This document shows positions 23,987-33,727 of a stretch of 64,000 nt of DNA, piece after piece; position 1 is the stretch's first letter; every line of letters starts with the position of its first letter. The DNA lies in the NCBI GenBank assembly GCA_003833135.1, contig QZLH01000150.1:20685-84684 (forward strand), given 5' to 3'. The notes beneath the pieces were generated by a model that was not told where the DNA came from, ran no database searches, and worked only from the letters and a program-made list of their open reading frames with translations. This DNA comes from Oehlia diaphana. Taxonomy: Eukaryota; Glomeromycota; Glomeromycetes; Glomerales; Glomeraceae. The translations under genes were made by a program, and so were the position numbers.

Positions 23987-25089
23987 CTAAATCAAAAAAA
24001 ATAAAAGGAATAAATGATTAATTTCTTCATTAGATTAAATAATCAATAAAAACTTAATCGCACCGTAATATCAAATAAATTGAAATTGTTTGCATTTGTA
24101 CTGTACAATCAGAATTTTGATTATTATGCTAAAATATTGTAAATAATATTAGTATCATAACATTTATAAGTATTTATTATATATCAATGTGCATCCTTCA
24201 GTAGAAAGATGAAATTTATTTACTCTATGAATTAACTGTTATGAGAAAGATACATAACCAATTTCTCATCCAAAATTGGTAGACTTCAAACAGAAAATTC
24301 GGATGTACTAAATGTACTAGAGTAACTACATGGTGCAACAGTATACCATCGCAAGGCGCTATAAAGCAACCACGAAAAAACGCGCTGACCAAAGTAAAAT
24401 TACGTGACGTAAAAAAATTTAGTTGCTTTTAATAGAAAAAAGATCAACAATTCTCGGCCAATCATTTTTGCTGCGCCGCGGAGAAATCTACGCAATAACT
24501 ACTGCGTAAACAAAGCAACGTTCTAACTTTCAAACTTTTTGCACTATGTTGTGTGGCCCAACTGATTAAATTTAAATTTAATTTTAGCTACAATAGTCAA
24601 AGAAATTATACATAAATTTGAAGAACTCTTCAATCCTGTGATTAAAGAATATATACTGTACTGTACTTGGAACATTCGTCATTATCCAAACTAAATCCCT
24701 TCTCTCCTTTCATAGACCTCTGGAAATACATATTTTTCTAAATTAGGATATTATCTGTATATTGTTTCCAATTATAAGAGGAAAAAGAGCATATTACTTT
24801 TCTGTGAAAACTGTATACTAGTGAAATACTTGAACGTAGATATATAGAGGTTTCTTTGTTGCGTTGTAAAAATTGGCAAGAAAATTCATATTAAAGGGAA
24901 TTCTAAGAGAAGTGATGATGGTGAGGTTAGCTAGTTTAAATAATTTATTATTAAATTTCTTAATTAAGCAATAAAAATGGCTTATTTCTTATTAAAAAAA
25001 AAATTTCTTCAAATGTAAGATGTAATAGTAAACAAATTCTGTCATAAATTAGAAAGTCCTTCCAAGTTAAGAAATTAATTAGCGCAAAA
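23987..25089. other. intergenic, nothing identified
   Basis: AT-rich with a few GC-richer patches (24340-24560) containing CGCGCTGACC and GCTGCGCCGCGGAG. I find no coding exon, RNA gene or clear repeat. Confidence 0.4.
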
Positions 25090-25181
25090 TATCTTAATCG
25101 ATTTAATTTGTTTGTTTAATTATGTAATTTTCTCTCGATCATACGGTATATTAAGAAGAAATCTTTCCCATGTTATTTTAG
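25090..25181 (+). promoter_or_regulatory. displaced promoter of BTB pseudogene
   Basis: TTTTCTCTCGATCATACGGT, AAGAAGAAA and TTTCCCATGT match 33478-33550 upstream of the intact BTB gene at 33728. The corresponding coding relic begins at 25710, so the foldback element at 25182-25675 now separates promoter and gene. Confidence 0.5.
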
Positions 25182-25675
25182 GTATCCGGACTTTTCGTCG
25201 AAGTCACCGAATCCCATTTCGCCGAAGCAATTTCGCCGAAGGGATGTTTCACCGAAGTGCCATTTTGCTGAGATGCCATTTCCCCGAATGGATATTTTAC
25301 CGAAGTACATTTCACCGAAGCAATCTCGCCGAAAGGACACTTCGTCGAATATATGGAATTTTTCTTTTACCGAAAATGTTATTGATTAACATAATTCCTT
25401 AATCATTAACAATTTGATACAAAGAAATAAAAAATATCTCGGAAAATTGATGAGTTTGATGAATTTGTTAAATAAAATTAATTTCCTTTAATAAAAAATA
25501 ATGTACAAATAATATGTTTTTGTCCTTCGACGAAATGAACGATTCGGGGAAAGGATTCGGCGAAATGTCTATTCGAGGAAACGCACATTCGATGAAATAT
25601 CCCTTCAGTGAAACTTACATACGGCAAAATAGCCTCGGAGAAATGGGTTTCGGCGAAACGTACCGTAACCCAATA
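25182..25675. mobile_element. foldback element with CGCCGAA subrepeats
   Basis: The left half (25190-25360) is a string of short units of the form CATTTCGCCGAAG. The right half (25525-25670) is the same string in reverse complement (CGGCGAAATG, GGAGAAATGGG, CGGCGAAACG). The outer ends TATCCGGACTTTTCG and CGTACCGTAACCCAATA are only loosely inverted. The middle is unrelated AT-rich sequence. The long open frames on both strands are by-products of the repeat. A non-autonomous foldback transposon fits best. Confidence 0.7.
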
Positions 25676-25709
25676 ATATATGTATTTTCGAAAAAAAAAA
25701 ATTAAAAAT

Positions 25710-26190
25710 ATGAGTTTCAAATTCATGCAAGATCTTTCGTTAATGTTAATTAATGTACTGTAACTAATTAATCAAGTTATTGAAAATCATAATATGGAAA
25801 AAATTTCACAATTTCACATACATTCAAATATTTTAAGAGCTCGTTCACCCTATTCAAGATTACGCTTTCGGATTGATCGTAATAAAATTTTTAAATGGAG
25901 TGAAATTGGATTTAAAAGATATGATTTTAACATTAATTCTTTCGAAATATGAATTCTAAAGTACACAATTATTTAAATTAAAAATCTTATTTTAATAAAA
26001 AATCACTATGATATTAATCTTTTTATATTTACAGTAACAACAACTATTAAAAAGCAGGTGAAAAGGATTTTATCCAAACAATTAAGCGAAGATATTCTTA
26101 CTTAATGTGAACTTATTATTCTCAGAAAATTATTTAACTATGTTTAAAATCGATAAAATTTTGTTCTTATTATCCTGATATAAAACGAAT
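25710..26190 (+). pseudogene. BTB gene relic (exon 1 and start of exon 2)
   Basis: Starts MSFKFMQDLSLML and continues IENHNMEKISQFHIHSN, LRARSPYSR and SFEI, with frame changes, matching exon 1 of the gene at 33728. After an AT-rich intron-like stretch, exon-2 text reads LSKQLSEDILT, stop, CELIILRKLFNYV, stop, NFVLIIL. BACK and TLDc sequence is absent before the assembly gap region. It shares upstream DNA with 33728, so it is a duplicated and decayed copy of that locus. Confidence 0.75.
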
Positions 26191-26211
26191 CATAATATGT
26201 ATTACTTATCT

Positions 26212-26904
26212 CCTGGCTAATTAGGAATAAGTAAAATTTTACTAGGATTGGATAAATGATCGGCCGAAGGCTGATCATGTTCCGATTCTAAGTAAAATTT
26301 TACTATTCCAATNNNNNNNNNNNNNNNNNNNNNNNNNNNNNNNNNNNNNNNNNNNNNNNNNNNNNNNNNNNNNNNNNNNNNNNNNNNNNNNNNNNNNNNN
26401 NNNNNNNNNNNNNNNNNNNNNNNNNNNNNNNNNNNNNNNNNNNNNNNNNNNNNNNNNNNNNNNNNNNNNNNNNNNNNNNNNNNNNNNNNNNNNNNNNNNN
26501 NNNNNNNNNNNNNNNNNNNNNNNNNNNNNNNNNNNNNNNNNNNNNNNNNNNNNNNNNNNNNNNNNNNNNNNNNNNNNNNNNNNNNNNNNNNNNNNNNNNN
26601 NNNNNNNNNNNNNNNNNNNNNNNNNNNNNNNNNNNNNNNNNNNNNNNNNNNNNNNNNNNNNNNNNNNNNNNNNNNNNNNNNNNNNNNNNNNNNNNNNNNN
26701 NNNNNNNNNNNNNNNNNNNNNNNNNNNNNNNNNNNNNNNNNNNNNNNNNNNNNNNNNNNNNNNNNNNNNNNNNNNNNNNNNNNNNNNNNNNNNNNNNNNN
26801 NNNNNNNNNNNNNNNNNNNNNTTTACTAGGATTGGATAAATGATCGGCCGAAGGCTGATCATGTTCCGATTCTAAGTAAAATTTTACTATTCCAATTAGC
26901 CAGG
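26212..26904. mobile_element. foldback element interrupted by gap
   Basis: The left end CCTGGCTAATTAGGAATA is inverted at the right end (TATTCCAATTAGCCAGG). Inside are AGTAAAATTTTACT (palindromic, near both ends) and a central hairpin GATCGGCC-GAA-GGCTGATC. Without the gap the element would be about 110 bases. The 75 bases 26238-26312 are identical to 26822-26896, so the gap duplicates part of it. Confidence 0.65.
26313..26821. other. assembly gap (509 N)
   Basis: Run of N. The same 75-base sequence abuts both edges, so this may be an unmerged contig overlap rather than 509 missing bases, or a tandem array of the foldback element. Apparent proteins through it are meaningless. Confidence 0.95.
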
Positions 26905-27568
26905 GGATAATTGATTTATCCCCTGCCATTTACACAATAGTAAGTGTTTTATAGTATATCGTGAGTATAATATAGTATATTTTATTGTTGAATCTTATTT
27001 TTCATTCGCTTGATTTTTTTTTTCTTTTTATTTTAAAAAAATAATTAAATTTTAAAAAGCTTCGGAATTATTACTATTACACTTGAAAAATAATATCGAG
27101 ATTACAAATAAATTAAAAGAAAGTGTTTCTCATTTGGAAAATGTAAATCTTTCCGAATTACTCAAATTTTCAAATCAGTCCATTATAGTATAATCAATAG
27201 TTAATATTTACCGCAAAATTTCCTAGAAACGGATAAATAAATACATATAAAATTTGCTACCCAGTAGGTATAACTACATTTGCATAATCGTGTAAATGGT
27301 GCCGATCAGGGGATAAAAACTGTTTATTTACAGCTATAGGAGTACAAATAAATTACTTTGGTGATATTTTGACGCGTTACGTTATTTGGATTAAATATCA
27401 ACGTATATTAAATTTTACAGTAAAATACTACATATTATGCTTTTTTCACTGTGCTGATATTTTTTTATTAAACTATAAATAAACTACAATTGCATAATTA
27501 TTATTGATATTTTTGACGTTGTTTAATCAATAGTTTATTGTATTTATAAGATGATCATTGGCGGCTGC
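26905..27568. other. intergenic, nothing identified
   Basis: Begins with a small palindrome GGGGATAA-TTGATT-TATCCCC. Otherwise AT-rich with no exon. Confidence 0.4.
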
Positions 27569-27648
27569 AGTTATTTGATAGGGGTGTTAAAATATCATCC
27601 GAACTGCTTCGCAGTTCGATGATATTCTAACACCCCTATCAAATAACT
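27569..27648. repeat. 80-base near-perfect hairpin
   Basis: Arms of 39 bases start AGTTATTTGATAGGGGTGTT and return as AACACCCCTATCAAATAACT, with a TT turn at the centre (GAACTGC-TT-CGCAGTTC). Only one mismatch and one bulge. The older hairpin at 5841-5897 and a remnant near 4517 belong to the same family. Flanking sequence on both sides also shares AATAGTTTAT.GTAT...GATCATC in direct orientation (27527 and 27678). Probably a recent copy of a short foldback element; a transcript would fold into a long stem. Confidence 0.75.
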
Positions 27649-28070
27649 AATATTTAACATGTAAAATGCAAGAAATAGTTTAAACAATAGTTTATCGTAT
27701 AAGCGTGATCATCAGTGGTGATATTTGCTTGTTACCTAAAGCTTACTGAGTTTTGCTTTTATGGAGAAATCTATCTCCGAACTCCAGAACTCCTTTGCAA
27801 TTTGTAACATCCCTATATAATAATAAATAAATTATTGGTTTTTAAAGTAAAAATAATTTATAGTTTGAAATACTGATCGGTAAAATCAAGCTTTTACAAG
27901 TTCAATCGCGCCGCGCTACAATCCACATGATGCTTACTATTGTAATTCATACTCAGAAACTTATGATTCTATTAATCTATTTAATCGAAATTTTTTTTTT
28001 TTTTTTAGAAACTAGTTTCTTTTTTTCTATTTCTCTCAGAGGTCTTTGAATAACTTGAACTATGCAAAGT

Positions 28071-28190
28071 GTAAAGGCCAGGCACGCGCGAGGAATACGA
28101 TAGAAGACCCCTCGAAAAGTCCCCCTCTTGACATACAGTATACTAAAGCGTGGCCTATGTACTTTCTCCAACATGAAAGACTTTTTTTAT
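28071..28190 (+). repeat. T-terminated repeat family, copy 1 (diverged)
   Basis: GGCCAGGCACGCGCGAGGAA, TACGATAGAAGACCCCTCG, TGACATA, AAAGCGT, then GGCCTATGTA and CATGAAAGACTTTTTTT. Central part deleted compared with the copies at 29224 and 29532. Confidence 0.65.
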
Positions 28191-28203
28191 TCATTATTTA
28201 ATA

Positions 28204-28350
28204 AGCGGTGGCAACTAGCAACGCGTGAAAGCCAGTTGCGAGGATACGATAGAGGCCCTCGGAAAGTCCTCTTTTTTACATAAACTAAAACGTTGTCGCT
28301 GGCTTTTATGGAAAAATTGGCTTTACACTTCCCTGACATGGTTCATGTAA
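28204..28350 (+). repeat. T-terminated repeat family, copy 2 (diverged)
   Basis: GGTGGCAACTAGCAACGCG, AGCCAGTTGCGAGGATACGA, TAGAGGCCCTCGGAAAGTCC, GCTTTTATGGA.AAATTGGC and CCTGACATG align with the copies at 29224 and 29532 in the same order. Adjacent to copy 1 in direct orientation. Confidence 0.65.
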
Positions 28351-28489
28351 AAATTTTTACGAGCATTGTAATAATCATTATTTTTATTGAATTTTTGATT
28401 TGAAATTTTCTCAACAACTTACGTATTAATTTATGTTTAAACTTTTTTATTGAAAAACATATCAATAAAACTTTTATTTACAATTATTA

Positions 28490-29045
28490 ATATCGGGTAG
28501 GATGCCCTTTGGCCTTAACTACAGCTTAGACACGTCTGCTCGTACCTTCGACAAACCATTCCTCCTCCAACAAATTGAATAATTCAACCTCGTTATTTGG
28601 CAAAGAAACATGCCTACGAATATGGCGCTCTAATTCATCCCAAATATTTTTAATTGGGTTTAAATCGGGACTTTGCACGGGCCAGGGAAGTTGATAATAT
28701 TATTATCTGAAATCCAACGCAAAGTTGATCTTGCACGATGAATTTGAGCGTTATCATCTTGAAATATATAATTTTTTTGATTACTGTATCTAACCCTTCT
28801 AAATAAGGTAATTAGTGGTTAGTTAAGACATTAATATAATCATTTGCGTTCTCTTACGGTCTGATTTAAAGGTTGAAACTAAACAATCAACATTATATTT
28901 TTCTTCAGGTTTCCTCCAAACATAATCACGGCCATCTCCTTCAAACACTTCAAACCGTGACTTGTCACTCCATATAATAAAATTCCACCAACTCGGTCAC
29001 AAAATCCTTCTTTGTGCAGATACTGCTATATAGTACGAGAACATA
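28490..29045 (-). mobile_element. Tc1/mariner transposase relic
   Basis: Minus-strand reading in broken frames gives YLHKEGFCDRVGG, SDKSRFEVFEGDGRDYVWR, FQDDNAQIHRARSTLRW, and VQSPDLNPIKNIWDELERHI. These are the hallmarks of Tc1-type DDE transposases: the SDESRF-like first Asp, DNAxxH second Asp, and SPDLNPIENxWDxLK third acidic residue. Stops and frameshifts separate the blocks and the N-terminal helix-turn-helix region is not recognisable. No terminal repeats could be placed. An inactive remnant. Confidence 0.85.
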
Positions 29046-29223
29046 CATTGATTCAACAAATTTATTAGTTAAAATATTTAGGGAAGATTTTACTAAACGA
29101 ACAAGGTGACGTCAAAAAAAATAATAGTAAAGGTATGCTAACATTGTAAATAGTTTTAAGATCTTTAATGTATTTTAAAATAGCTTTCTGTGCCGAAGTA
29201 TAATGTAAAAAAGAGACTAATTA

Positions 29224-29412
29224 GTGGTAGCAATAAGCAAAAGCGCGGAAGCCAGGCGTGAGGATACGATAGAGGACCCCTCGGGGAGTACCCCCTCATG
29301 ACATATACCAAAGCGTTGATCGCTTAAGCGCTGGAGCTGCTTTTATGGAGAGACTGGCCTTCCCGGATGAGGGTTTGGCCTATGTATCTCTGACATGAAA
29401 GACCTCTTTTTA
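29224..29412 (+). repeat. T-terminated repeat family, copy 3
   Basis: About 185 bases, GC-richer than the surroundings: TAGCAATAAGCAAAAGCGCG, GAAGCCAGGCGTGAGGATAC, ACCCCTCGGGGAGTACCCCC, GCGTTGATCGCTTAAGCGCT, CTTTTATGGAGAGACTGGCC and CATGAAAGACCTCTTTTT. Almost identical to copy 4. The T run at the end resembles a polymerase III terminator, and GGATACGATAGAGG is weakly like a B box. A SINE or small structured RNA is possible, unproven. Confidence 0.7.
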
Positions 29413-29531
29413 TTTTTTTATGTAAATTAATAATAATTCATCAATATTTCGCTTAGTTTAGTTCCAGTATTGCAGATTTTGTAGTTAGATTCTTTTGTAA
29501 ATAGTTTTGAAATTTTTAATGTACCTTTCAA

Positions 29532-29720
29532 TGGTGGCAATAAGCAAAAGCGCGGAAGCCAGGCGTGAGGATACGATAGAGGACCCCTCGGGGAGTACCC
29601 CCTCATGACATATACCAAAGCGTTGATCGCTTAAGCGCTGGAGCTGCTTTTATGGAGAGACTGGCCTTCCCGGATGAGGGTTGGCCTATGTATCTTCGAC
29701 ATGAAAGACCTTTTTTGTTT
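29532..29720 (+). repeat. T-terminated repeat family, copy 4
   Basis: Repeats copy 3 about 308 bases downstream with very few differences, ending GACATGAAAGACCTTTTTTG. The DNA between the copies (29413-29531) is unrelated AT-rich sequence, so two insertions or a segmental duplication are both possible. Confidence 0.75.
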
Positions 29721-30281
29721 TTTATTTTTTTTCTTTTCGAGTAGTTCATTCGTGTTGACTAGACTACCCTTTCTCCTTCCCTAATAGGTATCTCCTCCTC
29801 CTTCAAGAGACCCACGAGGATGACGCGCATGACCAGATAAATATTTACCGCCTTTCAGCATATATGTCAAACTCTAGCTCTATTAAAGCATAGTCCAAAG
29901 ATTTAACTAAGTATTTTACGTTTAAAATTCATACCTTTTGAGAAATTGATAGATGAACATGAAAAACATGGAAAATAAAAGAGCTCTTTGGTCTAATTGT
30001 AAAAATAGCTCTTTGTACACGAGCGCGCTGAAACCTAAATTGAATTAAATTATTTAAGTAATATAAATATATCGCAAGTGCGATTTTATGATAAGGAAAA
30101 TCTTGTAAATACATTCCCATCATTCAATAATTTATATTGCAGAATTAGTAACAGACGAACCAGCCTTCAAAAAATATGCAAGAAATTAGAAACAATGTAT
30201 AATTTTGACGATTATTTCATTCTTTATTAAAATATGTAATATATTTCAGATTCATTGTTATAATTTTATACTATCAAATTA
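29721..30281. other. intergenic, kinase 3' flank
   Basis: AT-rich. The minus-strand open frame at 29929-30123 has no domain. The region contains the 3' flank of the following minus-strand kinase. Confidence 0.4.
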
Positions 30282-32042
30282 TTAATTTGATTCATTTAAT
30301 TCATGTTGCAGAAATTGTGCGATTGCGGAACTATCACTAAACTTTACATCATATTTTGGAATATCTTTTGTATAAGAATTAAGTAGTCGAGATGTATAAA
30401 TAGCTTGTGGATGAGTAGTTGATGGATTATTTTTAACAGATGAAAGATTTGCTTTTCTATATTCTTCAGCTTCATCGAATTCCTTTTTTGTTTCATAATT
30501 ATAATTTTGATCCATTCCTTCGAACAAAATTATTGCATTTCTGTATTCATCATCCTTTTCTAATTGCATTTTAATTTCATTATCTCCTGTAATTATTGCT
30601 TTTCTATATTCTTCCACTTTTTCGAATTCCTTTTTCATTTCATAATCTGATTCTTCTATTCCACTTATAAATCTAGTTGATTTACGAAATAACTCTAATA
30701 ATTCAGATATTTCTATAGGATTTGGTCTATTGATTGGATCTGCATCCCAACACTTTTTCATCAAGTTAATATAACATTTTGGTGCTTCTAACTCATCTAT
30801 TTCAGGTCTTTTTCCGCATATTATACTTAGTGCTAGATCTCTATCATGTGCACAGTTGCCAAAAGGTTGTCTCCTAGTTACTAGAAAATACATAATCATA
30901 CCAAAGCTATATATATCCGCTGCTTTAGTATAAGGCTTTCCTTCTAATACTTCAGGAGCTATATATGGCATAACTCCATAAATTTTTGTTTGATCTGTAT
31001 TATTAGCTTCTCCACATAATCCCATATCTGAAATATGTGACGTTATATCATTAATTAATATATTTCCCGTATGAAGATCACGATGAACCAACCGTTTCTC
31101 GTGTATTTCTTTAAGAGCATCATTAATATCAATTAATGTTCGTACTATATTTTTCCAATTAAAAAATTCACGATTTTTAATCATATAATTGTTAACATTT
31201 CCACCTGATGCATATTGAAGAACCATAATATAATCTTTTGTATCAGGATTTTGAGATATTCCATATTTTTTAATAATATTACTACTATACTTATTTGAAT
31301 ATACTATAATCTACCAAATAAAAATATATATATAAATAAAAATAAAAATAAAAATAAAAATAAAAAATAAATTCACAGAGAAATTTCATACCTCATTCTG
31401 AAATTCGTTAGTCATAAATTTGTTAGATAAATCTTTCGAGTTATGTAAAAATTTTAAAGCAATTTTATCATCAACTGATCTTTTCCATTTCTTGTTTTTA
31501 TAATCATAACGTAATGGACCATCCTTCCACATTGCTGAACATACTGTAGCGAAACCACCTTTACCTATTTCTTTAATATCATAAAATTGATCGTATGGTA
31601 TCCATTCAAATATTATAAAACCTGGTTCATTAATTTGTACTTTTTGAATGAAATCATCAATTTTCTTATCCCCACTGGTCCAGTTTTTAAAATTTTCTTT
31701 TAAATAATTTATTTGACAAGGTTGACATAATTCTCTATCATTTTCATAATAAGAACATTGTATACATCGACCTTTAGGTTTAAGTTGCATTCTTTGAATG
31801 AAATCATCCCTTTCTTCAGTGGTCCAATTTATAGAATTTTCTCTGAAATATTTAACTTGACATGATTGACACAGTTCTTCGTAACTTTCACTATAAGTAC
31901 ATTCTATACATTGACCTATATATCCCTCACTTATTCTGTTCTCTTGAGATGACTTTGTATTATCATTTGGGATTTTCTTGACTTTCTTAAATTTCTTGGG
32001 TATAAAATTTTTGAATTTAAGTTTCTTAAATTTGAATTTCAT
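30282..32042 (-). CDS. two-exon protein kinase with Cys repeats
   Basis: Exons 32042-31392 and 31310-30282; 559 aa. It starts with a Lys/Phe-rich segment MKFKFKKLKFKNF. Two tandem modules of about 48 aa (43-90 and 91-139) share GxCIxCxYxE..ELCQxCQxxY and a DDFIQ helix, probably metal-binding. The kinase domain has GKGGFATV (160-167), KIALKFL with Lys 197, VHRDLHTGN with Asp 295, SDMGL in place of DFG (312-314), PYIAPEVLEG and ADIYSFGMIMYFL. The C-terminal tail has three EYRKA-type charged repeats (about 430-500) likely forming a coiled coil, then HPQAIYTSR, a motif shared with the kinases at 1257 and 7468. A simple AAAATA repeat fills the intron. Probable active Ser/Thr or dual-specificity kinase; substrate unknown. 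Confidence 0.87.
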
Positions 32043-32350
32043 GGTTACAAAAGAAAAACATATTCGGCGTTAATTAGGAGCTACTTAAAAGCAATGATCG
32101 CTGCATTTTTGTTTACTTGATCGTATGACCAATGGTGAAACATTTGTATAACATCAAAAGTCCGAGTTTTACGGAGATCCCAACCATGGTCGTGCCGCGC
32201 TATTATATTCGATGTTTAGTTTAGGATAAGATACATTTTTTTCGCATTCTATAACATAATAATAGAACGTGTATATCCGAAGATGTATATATATTTAGGA
32301 TTTAAGGATCCTTTTTTTAGAAAAAATAAAAAAATCTCCTATTATAAAAA

Positions 32351-32387
<37 letters not shown>

Positions 32388-33084
32388 ATATTTATTTTTG
32401 ATTCGAGTTTTAGGAAAATATGCCAAGACAAAGAGCTCTTCGACTTTAATTTGGAGTCAGATTGAAAGAATTTTCATTGTTTTTTCTTTCATTTTAGCAA
32501 GTACAATATTAGAAATTTTTAGTTGTACATCAAAATTCTAAATTCCATAATTGAAAAAAGAAACTTTTGTTAATCTATTGGAAAATACGGAAAATTAAAT
32601 CCATGAAATTTTAAGGAATTCTTAGAATGTTAAGAAATTCTATAACAAATTGTATTAAAATCAAAAAATACATAAATTATATATATATATATATATATAT
32701 TTGAAATTCTGTGCCTATATCGATATTATTTTTCATTCCAAAGAAGTTTTTTCCTGAGAAAAATTTAACCGCCCTTAAACGCCATAATTTCAGGAAAAAA
32801 TCAAAATCATTGTGCAAGTAATTTATATTGTAAAAATTCCCATTAACGTTAAACACAATAATACGCTTTACTGCTTTACGAAAAAAAAAAAAAAAATTTA
32901 GAATCTACATGCAGTTTCCTTTTTTGATTATTTCATTCATTACATCTCTCATTGTTAAATGTGAAACTATTTTGGGTACTAACTAAAAGAAAATAGCAAA
33001 TAATTTTTTAAAATAAAGAACTAGTTAATATTATAGAGTATATACTGTAGGTTTATAATAATGAATTATTCATGGATTTATTAA
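32043..33084. other. intergenic with homopolymers
   Basis: Contains a T run of about 37 at 32350-32386, an (AT)n stretch near 32678-32700 and an A run near 32880. No exon found; the open frame across the T run is spurious. Confidence 0.5.
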
Positions 33085-33420
33085 AGTACCTTTATTGAAA
33101 TTTCTTTTAAAGCGTGATGATTTGAATTTAAATGAGATAGAAATTTGGAATGGTTTAATTAAATGGTGATTAGAACAAGGTCAAGAATTTAATAAATGGA
33201 ATAAAATATGAATATAATCATTATTAAAAGTATTCGATAATTAGATTTTATGAAATAAACTTTTGATTTTTTGAAGATCATATTAATAAAATTAAATCCT
33301 AATGTCAAGAATTGCGAGATGATATATTAAGATTTTACGTGAATCCTGAATATAAACAAACACTAAACTTTATAATTAGATCAGGTGTGGAATTATCAGC
33401 ATAAATTAGAAATCCTTCTC
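33085..33420 (+). pseudogene. BACK-domain relic
   Basis: Reads VPLLKFLLKRDDLNLNEIEI, WNGLIKW, stop, LEQGQEFNKWNKI, stop, then further broken text. Compare LLKRDDLQIEEIVAWDHLIKWGIEQ in intact genes. Neither BTB nor TLDc is preserved. It lies directly upstream of an intact member of the family. Confidence 0.7.
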
Positions 33421-33477
33421 ATCTATTTAAGGAATAAATTAAGTGAAAAAAAAATATCGTACTTAATCGATTTCTTT

Positions 33478-33727
33478 CTTTTTTCTCTCGATCATATGCT
33501 ACTGTGTTTATTTTTAAAGAAGAAAATTTCCCATGTCTATTTAAATTATTAATCAAATGAACTCATTTTGACATTAATAAAACGAATGGCGTGTGATAAT
33601 TTCTTGAAACGTTTTAACTTTAATTATGTTATGTATATAATCAATAATCTATTTAAGCGACTTGTTCTTAAAAACTTGCACAATAATTTTTTTTCGAAAA
33701 AAAATAAAAAATTTTTTTAAAAAAAAA
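33478..33727 (+). promoter_or_regulatory. upstream region of BTB gene at 33728
   Basis: TTTTCTCTCGATCATATGCT and TTTCCCATGT are shared with the displaced promoter at 25090. TTTTGACATTAATAAAACGA followed by GGCGTGTGATAATTTCTTGA resembles TGACGTCAATAAAATG..GCGTGTGATCTTCTT upstream of the next gene (35513). Poly(A)-rich sequence touches the ATG. Confidence 0.45.

Noticed and set aside
25112..25402. Arg/Phe-rich open frame and its opposite-strand partner at 25478-25726
   Set aside because: Both are translations of the CGCCGAA foldback units.
26275..26929. Open frames spanning the N run
   Set aside because: They exist only because N was translated as unknown residues.
28071..29720. Hammerhead ribozyme or tRNA in the T-ended repeats
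   Set aside because: GGATGAGG and GAAA are present, but the CTGATGA core and pairing stems are not; no cloverleaf could be drawn.
32283..32465. 60-codon frame across a T run
   Set aside because: Poly-Phe from a homopolymer; no other support.
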